A stretch of DNA of 64,000 bases. Source: UBA4615 sp964399635 (GTDB taxonomy: Bacteria; Pseudomonadota; Gammaproteobacteria; Burkholderiales; Burkholderiaceae_E). The position numbers and the translations under genes are program-made. Shown in pieces: positions 8,334 through 18,076 of this stretch. The notes beneath the pieces were generated by a model. That model saw nothing but the letters and a program-made list of their open reading frames with translations. It did not search any database and was not told where the DNA came from. Position 1 is the stretch's first letter; the number at the start of each line of letters is the position of its first letter. The stretch covers positions 62,001 to 126,000 of the forward strand of contig CAYNRU010000064.1 of NCBI GenBank assembly GCA_964399635.1. Direction: 5' to 3'.

Positions 8334-9542
8334 ATGAGTCGCCTGCTGATGCTCGTCCACCGGATCCCGTTTCCGCCCAACAAGGGGGACAAGATCCGGA
8401 CCTTCAACGTGCTGTCGCATCTCCTGCGGCATCATGAGGTCTCGCTCGCCTGCCTCGTCGACGATCCCGATGACCTCGCCCACCTCCCGGCGCTGCGCGC
8501 GCTGGTCGCGCGGCTCGCGTTCGCGCGGATCGACGGCGCGGCGCGGCGGGTCGCCTCATTGCGCGCACTGTGGCCCGCGCGGTCGATCACCGTCACGCAC
8601 TTCCACAGCGCCGCGCTGCAGCGCCAGGTGGACGCCTGGATCGAGGAGGGCGGCTTCGATGGCGTCCTGTGTTGCTCGGCGGCCATGGCGGAGTATGTGT
8701 TCCGCTCGCGCCACTGCAACGACAGGCTGCGCGCCACGGTCAAGGTGATGGACTTGATCGACGTCGATTCCTGCAAGTGGGCCCAGTACGCGCAGTCGGC
8801 CCGCCCCTGGATGGCCTGGCTGTACCGGCACGAGGCAGCGCAGCTCGCCGCCTACGAACGGCGCATCGTGGGCGCCTTCGACCGGACCTTTCTGGTGAGC
8901 ACCGCGGAGGCGCGCCTGCTCCAGGACACGGGGGGGGCAGGGCGCGTCGGGGCATTCAGCAACGGCGTCGATCTGGACTATTTCTCGCCCGCGACGTCCC
9001 GCCTGGCTCCACCCGAGGCGCCCGAGCCGATGCTCGTGTTCACCGGGGTGATGGACTACCTGCCCAACGTCGAAGGCGTCGAGTGGTTCGTGCGCGACGT
9101 CTTTCCGCTGATCCGGTCGGTCAGGCCGGATGCCCGGTTCGCCATCGTGGGCAGCAAGCCGACCCGCCAGGTGCAGAGCCTCGCGTCCGTCCCGGGGGTC
9201 ATCGTGACCGGTTTCGTGGACGACGTGCGCGTCTGGCTCGGCCGGGCCGCCGTCTGCGTCGCGCCGCTGCGGATCGCCCGGGGCATCCAGAACAAGGTGC
9301 TCGAGGCGATGGCGATGGCGCGGCCGGTCGTCGCAACGCGGCAGGCGTTCGAGGGCGTCGAGGCGACCGCCGGGCAGGACCTGCTGGTGGCGGACGATGC
9401 ACGCGGCTTCGCGGACGCCGTGCTGGCCTTGCTGGGCGACCCAGTGCGGGCCAGGGCGATGGGCGCGGCGGCTAGGCAATGCGTCGAGCGCGGCTACCGC
9501 TGGGAGTCGAACCTCGCGGTGCTCGATGAGGTGTTCGCGTGA
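8334..9542 (+). CDS. Glycosyltransferase, PEP-CTERM/XrtA-associated (TIGR03087-like)
   Basis: 402-residue GT-B enzyme of family GT4. The N-terminal segment LVHRIPFPPNKGDKIRTFN is the characteristic start of the XrtA-associated glycosyltransferase family. The C-terminal half has the donor site pattern (VFTGVMDYLPNVEGVEWF, GSKPTRQV, IQNKVLEAMAMARPVVAT). It transfers a sugar from a nucleotide donor to the growing lipid-linked repeat unit. It lies 34 bases after the ABC ATPase gene and its stop overlaps the next start (GTGA). Confidence 0.92.
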   Translation: MSRLLMLVHRIPFPPNKGDKIRTFNVLSHLLRHHEVSLACLVDDPDDLAHLPALRALVARLAFARIDGAARRVASLRALWPARSITVTHFHSAALQRQVDAWIEEGGFDGVLCCSAAMAEYVFRSRHCNDRLRATVKVMDLIDVDSCKWAQYAQSARPWMAWLYRHEAAQLAAYERRIVGAFDRTFLVSTAEARLLQDTGGAGRVGAFSNGVDLDYFSPATSRLAPPEAPEPMLVFTGVMDYLPNVEGVEWFVRDVFPLIRSVRPDARFAIVGSKPTRQVQSLASVPGVIVTGFVDDVRVWLGRAAVCVAPLRIARGIQNKVLEAMAMARPVVATRQAFEGVEATAGQDLLVADDARGFADAVLALLGDPVRARAMGAAARQCVERGYRWESNLAVLDEVFA

Positions 9543-12214
9543 ACGCCGAAGGCCCGATCATCCGGGTCGCCCCCGGCGGCGCCGACGCGCCGGCGGTGCT
9601 GCGGGTGGGCGTGCCGCTGCCCCGCGGCTGGCTCGCCGATCCGGCCCGTCTGGTGGCCTGCGTTGCGGATGCGAGCGAGGGGCCGCTCGCGCTTCAGGGC
9701 AGGCCCCTCGCACGCTGGTCGGATGGCAGCATCCGTTGGCTGCTGGCCGACGTGGCGGTGCCGGCGACGCTGTCCAGGCAGGGCGGCGCCGTCCGCATCC
9801 GTCGGCAGGACGATACCGCTGCGGCCCCCGGCGTGCCGCGTGCGCACGGTCCGGCGCCCATGCAGATCCTGGAGGAACGCGAGTCGCTCGCCGTGCGCAC
9901 CGCCGGCGCGGTGTTCAGCTTCGATCGCCGCGGCGACGCCCTGCTCAGGCAGGCGAGCACGGCGGACGGGCAGGCGCAACTCGGGCCGCTAGGCCTGCAG
10001 CTGAGCCTGACGGACGATCGAGGCGAGCCGGTCACGGCCCGGATCGACGCGCTCGACATTGAGTCGGACGGGCCGCTGCGGACGGTCGTGCGGCTGAGCG
10101 GCGGCTTTGGGCAGGGCTGCCCGCTCAGCTTCGTTGCGCGGTGGGAGATCGACGCGGCATCGACGGGCGCGGTGCTCGAGCTGCGGATCCGCAATCCCCG
10201 TGCCGCGCGCCACGTCAAGTGCCAGTGGGACCTCGGCGACCCCGGCTCCGTGCGCATCGGTGACCTGTCGCTCGCGCTGAGTCCGGCGTTCTTGCCCGCC
10301 GGCGTCGAGTGGCAGACGAGCGCCAGCGCGGCGGTGCTCCGCGGCAGCTCGGTCGCCGGCAGCATCTACCAGGATTCGAGCGGCGGCGAGCACTGGGACT
10401 CGCCCAACCACCGGGAGGCCGACGGGTCGCTCGGCGTGCGCTTGCGCGGCTATCGGGTCGAGGGCCTGGATGCCGGGGCCGGCGAGCCCGGGCGAGACCG
10501 TGGCGCATCCGCGACCGCAACGGACTTTAGGGCGCAGCCGGTCCTCGCCGTGACCGGGGGCGCTGGCCGCCTTGCCCTGTCCGTGCAGGATTTCTGGCAG
10601 AACTTTCCCAAGGCCTTGCGTGTGTCGCAGGGGCGCCTGTCGGCCGGCCTGTTTCCTCGCGAATGCGGGCATGCCGTCGAGCTGCAGGGGGGCGAGCAGA
10701 AGCGTCACCGCATCTCGCTCGCCTTCGGGGACACCGCGATGCGCGATGCGCGAGACTTGCTGGACCCGCCGCAGGTGTGGGTCGACCCCGAGTGGGTCGA
10801 GGCGAGCCGCGCCGTCCAGGGCTTCGTCACCGACCTGTCCGGGAGCGCTGCCTGGACCGAGCACGTGCGCACCATCGTCGATGGCCCGCAGCCCTTCGCC
10901 GAGCGCCGCGAGGCGATCGACGAGTACGGCTGGCGCAACTTTGGCGACCTCTGGGCCGATCACGAGGCCGTGCATCACACGGGCGCCGAGCCCTTCGTCT
11001 CGCACTACAACAACCAGTACGATTTCCTGTTCGCGGCCGGCGTGCACGCGATGCGCACCGGCGACGCACGCTGGGATCGGCTCGCGCGCGAATGCGCACT
11101 GCACACGGCCGACATCGACGTCTATCACACGGACGGGGACCGGGCGGCCTTCAATGGCGGCCTGTTCTGGCACAGCGACCACTACCTGACCGCAGGGACC
11201 GCGACCCACCGCACCTACAGCGCCGCCAACGCCCAGGGCCGGGACTACGGCGGCGGGCCGAGCAACGAGCACAACTACGCTGCCGGCCTGCTGCTGCATC
11301 ACTACCGCACGGGCGACCCCGACGCGCTCGAGTGCGTCGTGGGCCTGGCCGACTGGGTCATCGCGATGGACGACGGGGCCAGGACCCTGTTCGCGCTCAT
11401 CGATGCGGGGCCCACTGGATTCGCGAGCCAGACCCTTGATCCCGATTATCACGGCCCTGGCCGCGGCGCGGGCAATTCGATCGCGGTGCTGCTGGACGGG
11501 TTCGCGGCCACCGGCCGACGCCGCTACATGGACTACGCCGAGGCGCTGATCCGACGCTGCGTGCATCCAAACGACGACGTGGCCGGGCGCGGCCTGGACG
11601 ACGTCGAGAACCGATGGTCCTATCTGGTCTTCCTGCAGGTGCTGGGGCGATATCTCGATGCCAAGCGGGAGGCCGGCGAGATCGACTTCATGTTCCATTA
11701 CGCGCGCGAGAGCCTGCTCGTCTACGCCGACTGGGTGCTCGAGCACGAGGTGCCGTACAAGGAGGTCCTGCACAAGGTCGAGATGAAGACCGAGTCCTGG
11801 AGCGCGCACGACATCCGCAAGTGCCACGTGCTGCATCTGGCTGCGCGTCACGACCTGCGTGGGCGCGCAGCGCGCTATCGCGCCAAGGCGGGCTTCTTCT
11901 ACGAGCGTTGCCTCCAGGACCTGGATACCTTCGAGACCCGGCACCTGACGCGCCCGCTGGTGCTGCTCGCAGCCTATGGGCACCTCCACGCCTACTTCGA
12001 GCGGGCCGCCCCCATCGCCGAGGAGGAGAAGGCCCGCTGGCGGCACAGCATCGATTTTGGCGTGCCCGTGCGGTTCGTCAGGCAGCGTGACCGCCTGGGC
12101 GGCACGCTGCGAGAGCGCCTTGCCACCACACGCTTCGAGGTGCTCAGGACGATCCGGGAGCGCTTCGGCCGACGCCCCGCGGCGCGCCGTGCACGCGACG
12201 GGGCCTCGCGATGA
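9539..12214 (+). CDS. RIFT-barrel protein of the exo-rhamnogalacturonan lyase (PcRGLX/YetA) family
   Basis: 891-residue protein from a GTG start, no signal peptide visible. Residues about 10-95 match the PcRGLX N-terminal beta domain (VLRVGVPLPRGWL, then ARWSDGSIRWLLAD). A beta-sandwich region follows and then, from about residue 430, an alpha/alpha-toroid-like domain with helical repeats (GWRNFGDLWADHE, SHYNNQYDF, HSDHYLTAGTATHRTYS, NEHNYAAGLLLHHY). Relatives are polysaccharide lyases or glycan-processing enzymes. Inside an exopolysaccharide operon it could trim or edit the polymer, but without a signal peptide its place of action is unclear. Coupled by overlaps to the genes on both sides. 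Confidence 0.82.
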   Translation: MNAEGPIIRVAPGGADAPAVLRVGVPLPRGWLADPARLVACVADASEGPLALQGRPLARWSDGSIRWLLADVAVPATLSRQGGAVRIRRQDDTAAAPGVPRAHGPAPMQILEERESLAVRTAGAVFSFDRRGDALLRQASTADGQAQLGPLGLQLSLTDDRGEPVTARIDALDIESDGPLRTVVRLSGGFGQGCPLSFVARWEIDAASTGAVLELRIRNPRAARHVKCQWDLGDPGSVRIGDLSLALSPAFLPAGVEWQTSASAAVLRGSSVAGSIYQDSSGGEHWDSPNHREADGSLGVRLRGYRVEGLDAGAGEPGRDRGASATATDFRAQPVLAVTGGAGRLALSVQDFWQNFPKALRVSQGRLSAGLFPRECGHAVELQGGEQKRHRISLAFGDTAMRDARDLLDPPQVWVDPEWVEASRAVQGFVTDLSGSAAWTEHVRTIVDGPQPFAERREAIDEYGWRNFGDLWADHEAVHHTGAEPFVSHYNNQYDFLFAAGVHAMRTGDARWDRLARECALHTADIDVYHTDGDRAAFNGGLFWHSDHYLTAGTATHRTYSAANAQGRDYGGGPSNEHNYAAGLLLHHYRTGDPDALECVVGLADWVIAMDDGARTLFALIDAGPTGFASQTLDPDYHGPGRGAGNSIAVLLDGFAATGRRRYMDYAEALIRRCVHPNDDVAGRGLDDVENRWSYLVFLQVLGRYLDAKREAGEIDFMFHYARESLLVYADWVLEHEVPYKEVLHKVEMKTESWSAHDIRKCHVLHLAARHDLRGRAARYRAKAGFFYERCLQDLDTFETRHLTRPLVLLAAYGHLHAYFERAAPIAEEEKARWRHSIDFGVPVRFVRQRDRLGGTLRERLATTRFEVLRTIRERFGRRPAARRARDGASR

Positions 12215-13368
12215 GCCGGCCCGCGCTCGCCTACGTCGTCAACAGCCTCAACCCGGGCGGCACCGAGAAGCTCGTCGTCGAGATGGGGTTGGCGTTCAAG
12301 GACGAGTTCGACCTGCAGGTCTGGTGCCTGGACGAGCCGGGCGCGTGGGCGCCTCGCCTGCGGTCGGCGGGCGTCCCGGTACACGGGTTGTGGCGACAGC
12401 CGGGGATCGATCTGTCCGTGCCGGCCCGCCTCGCGCGCCAGCTGCGGCAGGCGGGCGCCGACATCGTCCACGCCCACCAGTGCTCGCCGTGGTTCTATGC
12501 GGCCCTGTCGCGGGTGATCAACCCGCGCCCGCGCCTGCTGCTGGAGGAGCATGGCCGGTTCTGGCCCGAGCCCGACAGCCCCCGCCGGCGCAGGGTGAAC
12601 CGTCTCGCCATCAACCGGCTCACGCACCGCTTCATCGCCGTGTCCCAGGACATCGCGCAGCGGCTCGAGCGCTACGAGGGGATCCCGCGGGACCGCATCG
12701 AGGTGATCTACAACGGCGTGGCGCCGGCCGAGCCGCTGGAGGCGTCCGCGCGCGAGGCCCTGCGCGCGACGCTGGGCGTGCGTCCCGACGAGATCCTGGT
12801 CGGCACGGTCGGCCGTCTGGATCCCATCAAGAACCTGCCGATGCTGATCGAGGCGCTGCGGCAGGTGGGCGCCACGTACCCTGGCGTGCGCGGCCTCATC
12901 GTCGGGGACGGGCCCCAGCGCAGCGAGACTGCGCGGCGCCTCGGGGAGGCCGGGCTGTCCGACCGGGTCATCATGACCGGTCACCGTGACGACGCGTGCC
13001 TGCTGTTGCCCTGCATGGATGTGTTCGTGCTCGCGAGCCTGAGCGAGGGGACGTCGGTTGCGCTGCTCGAGGCGATGTCGGCGGCGGTGCCGCCGGTGGT
13101 GACCGCGGTGGGCGGCAACCCCGAGCTGGTGGAGGACGGGCGCTGCGGCTGGGTCGTGCCGTCCGGCAATGCCGGCGCCCTCGCGGCCGCGCTCACGCAG
13201 GCCGCAGATGACCCGCAGCTCAGGCTGGCCCGGGGGCTGGCCGCCCAGCGCCGCTTCACGCGCCGGTTCACGCTGTCCATGATGATCGATGCCTACCGCG
13301 CGCTGTACCGAGACATGCTCGACGGCGCGCCCGCCTCCAGGCCCTCGGACCGGGTGAGCGCGGCATGA
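12211..13368 (+). CDS. GT4 glycosyltransferase
   Basis: 385-residue GT-B glycosyltransferase. The N-terminal NSLNPGGTEKLVVEM is the usual GT4 nucleotide-fold opening; IYNGV, VGRLDPIKNLPMLIEA, VGDGPQRSE and the E-x7-E-like SLSEGTSVALLEAMS form the donor site. It resembles the sugar transferases of PEP-CTERM/EpsH clusters (TIGR03088-type), though the exact subfamily is not certain. ATGA overlap with the upstream lyase-like gene and with the downstream acyltransferase gene. Confidence 0.92.
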   Translation: MSRPALAYVVNSLNPGGTEKLVVEMGLAFKDEFDLQVWCLDEPGAWAPRLRSAGVPVHGLWRQPGIDLSVPARLARQLRQAGADIVHAHQCSPWFYAALSRVINPRPRLLLEEHGRFWPEPDSPRRRRVNRLAINRLTHRFIAVSQDIAQRLERYEGIPRDRIEVIYNGVAPAEPLEASAREALRATLGVRPDEILVGTVGRLDPIKNLPMLIEALRQVGATYPGVRGLIVGDGPQRSETARRLGEAGLSDRVIMTGHRDDACLLLPCMDVFVLASLSEGTSVALLEAMSAAVPPVVTAVGGNPELVEDGRCGWVVPSGNAGALAAALTQAADDPQLRLARGLAAQRRFTRRFTLSMMIDAYRALYRDMLDGAPASRPSDRVSAA

Positions 13369-13961
13369 GCGCGACGCAGGCCCTCAAGCGCCTGGCCTTC
13401 GGGCTCGCGGCGGTGCTGGTCGCGCCGCTGTCCCTCGCGGCTTGGCTGGAGCACAAGGGCCGCGCGGGCGAGCAGGTGTTTGCCTTCGGTGCGCAGCTGC
13501 TGGCGCTCGCGCCGGGCCTGCCGGGCGCCTACCTGCGTCTCGCCTACTACCATGCCACCCTCGAGCGCTGCGCCTGGGAGGCACACATCGGCTTTGGCTC
13601 GCTCTTCGTGAGGCGGGCGGCGGTACTCGGCCGCCATGCGTCGATGGGCTGCTACTGCGTGATCGGCAATGCCGAGATCGGCGAGCGCGCGATGATCGGC
13701 AGCCGGGTGAGCGTGCCCAGCGGCAAGCGCCAGCACCTGGACGAGTCGGGCCGCCTGTCGTCATCGCAGGGCCGGTTCGACCGCGTGACGATCGGCCCCG
13801 ATTGCTGGGTGGGCGAGGGCGCCATCGTGATGGCCGACATCGGCGCTGCCTGCATCGTCGCGGCGGGCGCGGTCGTGTCCTCGCCGATGCCGGGCGGCAG
13901 CCTCGTGGCGGGCAACCCGGCCCGGCCGGTGCGCAGCCTCGAACCCATGGCGGAGGCCTGA
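13365..13961 (+). CDS. Left-handed beta-helix (hexapeptide) acyltransferase
   Basis: 198 residues with a hydrophobic N-terminus (about 10-30) and the imperfect hexapeptide repeats of the LbetaH acyltransferases (IGNAEIGERAMIGSRVSV and, after a short loop, VTIGPDCWVGEGAIVMADIGAACIV). The terminal VAGNPARPVRS is typical of the family. It probably adds an acetyl group to a sugar of the exopolysaccharide. Two bases separate its stop from the next start. Confidence 0.88.
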   Translation: MSATQALKRLAFGLAAVLVAPLSLAAWLEHKGRAGEQVFAFGAQLLALAPGLPGAYLRLAYYHATLERCAWEAHIGFGSLFVRRAAVLGRHASMGCYCVIGNAEIGERAMIGSRVSVPSGKRQHLDESGRLSSSQGRFDRVTIGPDCWVGEGAIVMADIGAACIVAAGAVVSSPMPGGSLVAGNPARPVRSLEPMAEA

Positions 13962-13963
13962 GC

Positions 13964-15880
13964 ATGTGCGGCATCGCGGGTTTCGTGGAGTTTGCGGGGC
14001 ACAGTCGCGATGCGGCCGCGCGCAGGGTCCGGGCCATGACCGACGCCATGCCGTATCGGGGGCCCGACGCCGACGGCTTCTACGTCGACGACCATGCGGC
14101 GTTCGGCCACCGCCGGTTGTCCATCGTGGACCTCGCGGGCGGGCACCAGCCGATGGCCGCAGCCGACGGCGCGGTGCAGATAGTCTTCAACGGCGAGATC
14201 TACAACTTCCAGACCCTCAGGCGCGAGCTCGAGGCGGCAGGGCACGCCTTCCATTCCAGGTCGGACACTGAGGTCATCCTGCGGGCTTACCTGCAATGGG
14301 GCGATCAGTGCCTGGAGCGGCTCAACGGCATGTTTGCGTTTGCGCTGTGGGACCTGCGCACGCGCCGCCTGCTGCTGGCCCGCGACAGGGTGGGCGAGAA
14401 GCCGCTCTATTGGCACCGCCAGGGCTCGCGGATTGCGTTTGCGTCAGAGCTCAAGGCGCTGCGTGCCGGAGGCGGCTGCCCGGACGAGCTCGACCCCGAG
14501 GCGCTGGACTGCTACCTGACGCTCGGCTACATCCCGTCGCCACGCACCATCTACCGCGGCGTCTCCAAGCTGCAGCCGGCGCGCGCGCTGACCGTCACGA
14601 GCGGCGGCGTGAGCGAGCGGCGCTACTGGCAGCTGAGCTTTGCCGAGCCGCGCCAGATCGGTCTGGACGAGGCCACGGAGGAGCTGGCGACCCTGCTGGA
14701 CGACGCCGTCCGCTGCCGGATGGTGAGCGACGTGCCGCTGGGCGCCTTCCTGTCGGGCGGGCTGGACTCCTCGCTCGTGGTGGAGGCGATGAGCCGCCTG
14801 AGCAACCGCCCGGTGATCACCAACTCGGTGGGCTTTGGCGAGCGCGAGTTCAACGAGCTGGACGTGGCGGCCGTGACCGCCGCCCGCCTCAAGACCGACC
14901 ACCACGAGGAGCTGGTGCTGCCCAGGGCGGCCGAGCTCCTGCCGCGGATCGCGTGGCACTTCGATGAGCCGCTGGCCGACTCCAGCGCGGTGCCCACCTG
15001 GTACGTGTGCCGGATGGCGCGCGAGCGGGTGACCGTGGCGCTGTCGGGCGACGGCGGCGACGAGTCCTTCGGCGGGTATACCTTCCGATACCTGCCGCAT
15101 GCCCATGAGTCGCGCATCCGGGCCGCGGTGCCGGCCGCCGTGCGCAGCGCCGTGTTCGGGCCGGCCGCCGCGCTGTGGCCTGCATCCGCCCGCCTGCCGC
15201 GGCCCCTGCGCCTCAAGACCATCCTCGGCAACCTCGCCCAAGGCGACGCCGAGGCCTTCTACCGCGACCTCGCCTGGCTGCGCGACGACACCCGACGCAG
15301 CGTCTATGCGCCCGACTTCATGCGCTCGCTGGCCGGGTTCAGCGCGCGGGAGGCGGTCATGCCGCTCTACGCGGCCAGCAACGCGCCCGACGCCATTGGT
15401 CGGGCGCAGCAGACCGACATTCACCTGTACATGACCGACGACGTCCTGGCCAAGGTCGACCGCATTAGCATGGCGCATTCGCTCGAGGTGCGCTGCCCGC
15501 TGCTGGATCCCGCGATCCTGGAGTTTGCCGCGCGCCTGCCGGCGTCGGTGAAGATCGCAGGCGGCCGGGGCAAGATGCCCCTGCGCCGCCTGGCCGAGCG
15601 CCGCCTTCCGGCCGAGGTCGTGAACATGCCCAAGCGCGGGTTCTCGATCCCGGCCGCACGGTGGCTGCGCGAGGATCTGCGCCCGATGACCGAGAGCCTG
15701 CTGTTCGACGGGAGTGCCGGAGTGCTGGACTGCCTGGATCGCACCGCGCTGCGCCGCACCTGGCAGGAACACCTGCGGGGCGATCGCGACCACAGCGTGT
15801 TCGTGTGGGGCGTGATGATGCTGGCGCTGTGGGATACGCAGCGGGACCGTCCGGCAACGAGGTGGGCCGATGCCGCCTGA
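13964..15880 (+). CDS. XrtA-associated glutamine amidotransferase (asparagine synthase-like)
   Basis: 638 residues, class II glutamine amidotransferase. Cys2 is the exposed nucleophile after Met removal (MCGIAGF). The N-terminal Ntn domain continues to about 210 (MPYRGPDADG, HRRLSIVDL, NGEIYN, SRSDTEVIL). The ATP-pyrophosphatase domain has SGGLDSS at 264-270 and SGDGGDESFGGY. Proteins of this type in exosortase clusters (amidotransferase 1) are thought to amidate a sugar carboxyl such as a uronic acid rather than aspartate. The stop overlaps the next glycosyltransferase start by 11 bases. Confidence 0.92.
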   Translation: MCGIAGFVEFAGHSRDAAARRVRAMTDAMPYRGPDADGFYVDDHAAFGHRRLSIVDLAGGHQPMAAADGAVQIVFNGEIYNFQTLRRELEAAGHAFHSRSDTEVILRAYLQWGDQCLERLNGMFAFALWDLRTRRLLLARDRVGEKPLYWHRQGSRIAFASELKALRAGGGCPDELDPEALDCYLTLGYIPSPRTIYRGVSKLQPARALTVTSGGVSERRYWQLSFAEPRQIGLDEATEELATLLDDAVRCRMVSDVPLGAFLSGGLDSSLVVEAMSRLSNRPVITNSVGFGEREFNELDVAAVTAARLKTDHHEELVLPRAAELLPRIAWHFDEPLADSSAVPTWYVCRMARERVTVALSGDGGDESFGGYTFRYLPHAHESRIRAAVPAAVRSAVFGPAAALWPASARLPRPLRLKTILGNLAQGDAEAFYRDLAWLRDDTRRSVYAPDFMRSLAGFSAREAVMPLYAASNAPDAIGRAQQTDIHLYMTDDVLAKVDRISMAHSLEVRCPLLDPAILEFAARLPASVKIAGGRGKMPLRRLAERRLPAEVVNMPKRGFSIPAARWLREDLRPMTESLLFDGSAGVLDCLDRTALRRTWQEHLRGDRDHSVFVWGVMMLALWDTQRDRPATRWADAA

Positions 15881-17084
15881 CGCCGGCGTGCGCCTGCCGA
15901 TCCGCGTGCTGCAGCTGGGCAGCCCCACGGGCATGTTCGGGGCCGAGCGCTGGATCCTCGCGCTGGCCAAGCATCTGCCGAGGGAGCAGGTCCACACCAC
16001 GATCGGCGTGATCCAGGACGAGCCGGGCGGCACACCGGCGCTCTGCGAGTACGCCGCCGCGCTGGGGTTCGACACGGTCGTGATCGAGGCGCCCGGCAAG
16101 CTGAGCCCGTCCGCCGTGCCGCAGATGCGTGCGCTCATCCGGGAGCGCGGCATCGACATCGTGCAGACGCACTTCTACAAGACCACGCTGCTCGGCGCCG
16201 TGGCGGTCAGGGGAACGGACTGCGCGCTGCTGGCCACGCCGCACGGCTGGAACACCGATGCCGGATTCAAGCTGCAGGTCTACGAGTGGCTGGAGCGCAT
16301 CGCCTTTGGCTGGGCGGACGCCGTGGCGCCGTTGTCCGTCGATCTGGAACGGGGCCTGCGCAAGCTGCCGTGGCTCAGGTCCCGGTTGCACCTGATCACG
16401 AACGGTGTCGACCTGTCGGAGGTGACCGCCTCGGCGCAGGCCCATCCGGATACGGTGACGGCCTATGCCCGCGGCGAGTTCGTCGTGGGCTACGTGGGGC
16501 AGCTGATCGCGCGCAAGCGCATCGACACGCTCATCCATGCCTTCGCCGGGCTCGAGCTTGCGAACCGGCGTCTCTTCATCGTTGGTGATGGTCCCCAGCG
16601 CAGCGAGCTGGAGGCGCTGGCCCGAGAGCTGGGCATGTCGGAGCAGATCGTATTCCTCGGGTTCCGCGACGACCGGCTCGCATTCCTGCGTGGCTTTGAT
16701 GCCATCGTGCTGCCGTCGTCGCTGGAGGGCATTCCGCGGTGCCTCATGGAGGCGATGGCCGCCGGCGTGGCCATGGTGTCCTCCGACATCGATGGCTCGA
16801 GGGACCTGGTGATCGACGGCGACACCGGGTTGATGTTTCCGTTGGGCGATGCCGCTGCGCTCGGGGCAGCGCTCCAGCGCCTGGCGGCCGACCCAGGGCT
16901 GCGGGAGCGTCTTGCCAGCGCAGCCAAACACAGGGTCGATACCCTGTTCTCAGCGGCCAGGATGGCCGACCGATACCTAGACCTCTACCTCGATCTGCGA
17001 CGCAAGGCCAAGCTGCCGCGCGCATTGGCTATGCCAGCGGCTGCGCGTGGCATCTCCGGGAGCGCGGGGAGTCATAAGCCATGA
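15870..17084 (+). CDS. GT4 glycosyltransferase
   Basis: 404-residue GT-B enzyme. The nucleotide fold opens with LQLGSPTGMFGAERWIL; the donor half has ITNGVDL, VGQLIARKRIDTLIHAF, VGDGPQRSELEALA and SSLEGIPRCLMEAMAAG. One of at least five GT4 enzymes in the locus, each presumably adding one sugar of the repeat unit. The start at 15870 lies inside the end of the amidotransferase gene and the stop overlaps the deacetylase start (ATGA). Confidence 0.92.
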   Translation: MPPDAGVRLPIRVLQLGSPTGMFGAERWILALAKHLPREQVHTTIGVIQDEPGGTPALCEYAAALGFDTVVIEAPGKLSPSAVPQMRALIRERGIDIVQTHFYKTTLLGAVAVRGTDCALLATPHGWNTDAGFKLQVYEWLERIAFGWADAVAPLSVDLERGLRKLPWLRSRLHLITNGVDLSEVTASAQAHPDTVTAYARGEFVVGYVGQLIARKRIDTLIHAFAGLELANRRLFIVGDGPQRSELEALARELGMSEQIVFLGFRDDRLAFLRGFDAIVLPSSLEGIPRCLMEAMAAGVAMVSSDIDGSRDLVIDGDTGLMFPLGDAAALGAALQRLAADPGLRERLASAAKHRVDTLFSAARMADRYLDLYLDLRRKAKLPRALAMPAAARGISGSAGSHKP

Positions 17085-18076
17085 CGCATCCCGTGCTGGT
17101 GATGACCACCGTCGATACCGAGGAGGAGTGGGACTGGTCTGCCGCGTATCCGTTGGATGGCGCCTCCGTCTCCAACATCGATCAGCTCGGTCGATTTCAG
17201 GCGTTGTGCGAGCGGTACGCGATGGCGCCGACCTACTTTACGAACTTCGCGGTCATCAACGACCCGCGTGCACGCGCAGCGATGCAGCAGATCGCTTTGC
17301 GGCCGGGTGTCGAGATCGGCATGCACATCCATCCGTGGCATACGCCTCCGGTCGATGCGAGCCGCCCCGTCGTGCAGCGGGACACCTTCCTGCACAACCA
17401 TTCCTCCGACGCTGTGCTCGCGAAGCTGACGACCGCGTACCGCGGACTCGTCGATGCAGGCCTGCCGCCCACCAGCTTCCGGGGAGGCAGGTACTCGAGC
17501 GGCGGCGACATCCACCGCTTTCTGCAAGCCAACGGATTCGTCGCAGACTGCTCGGTCGTCCCCTTCACGACCTGGCCGGACGATGGCGCCCCCGATTTCA
17601 GGGGCCGCGGGCTGGCGCCGGTACGGATTGCACCTGCCGGAGACGGTCAGACGCCGCTCTGGGAGCTGCCGCTGAGCATGGGGTTCTCGCGGACGCCCTT
17701 CGAGTTGTGGGCTCGGGCTTTCGAGACGATCGAGCGCGGCCCGTTGCGTAGTCTGCATCTCATCGGGATCGCAGAGCGGTTGCGCCTCGTACGGCGAGTC
17801 TGGCTCAACTTCGAGATCGACGATCCCTACGACTGGACGCCCTTCATGTTGCTGCTGCAGCGACTGGGCGTCCCGTGCATCACACTCACGGTGCACAGTT
17901 CCTCGCTGGTGGCGGGGCCTGGACCCTATACGCGGACCGCTGCGGACGAGCAGCGGATCTACGGAAAGATCGAGACTGTCTTTGACGCGATCCGTCGGTT
18001 GCCCGGCTTTGTCCCGGCAACGGCGAGCAGGGTCGCGCACTTCCTGGAGAACGAGCATGCGGGTATTGGGAATTAG
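17081..18076 (+). CDS. Polysaccharide deacetylase-like protein (NodB-type fold)
   Basis: 331 residues, no signal peptide. The N-terminal VDTEEEWDW carries the acidic metal-site residues (Asp12 and nearby Glu), and GMHIHPWHTPP supplies His82, His84 and His87. SFRGGRYSSGGD is the conserved Arg-containing motif of this subgroup. Carbohydrate esterase 4 family members remove N-acetyl groups from sugars. A cytoplasmic location would imply action on a nucleotide-linked or lipid-linked intermediate. The end overlaps the carbamoyltransferase start by 20 bases. Confidence 0.85.
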   Translation: MTHPVLVMTTVDTEEEWDWSAAYPLDGASVSNIDQLGRFQALCERYAMAPTYFTNFAVINDPRARAAMQQIALRPGVEIGMHIHPWHTPPVDASRPVVQRDTFLHNHSSDAVLAKLTTAYRGLVDAGLPPTSFRGGRYSSGGDIHRFLQANGFVADCSVVPFTTWPDDGAPDFRGRGLAPVRIAPAGDGQTPLWELPLSMGFSRTPFELWARAFETIERGPLRSLHLIGIAERLRLVRRVWLNFEIDDPYDWTPFMLLLQRLGVPCITLTVHSSSLVAGPGPYTRTAADEQRIYGKIETVFDAIRRLPGFVPATASRVAHFLENEHAGIGN

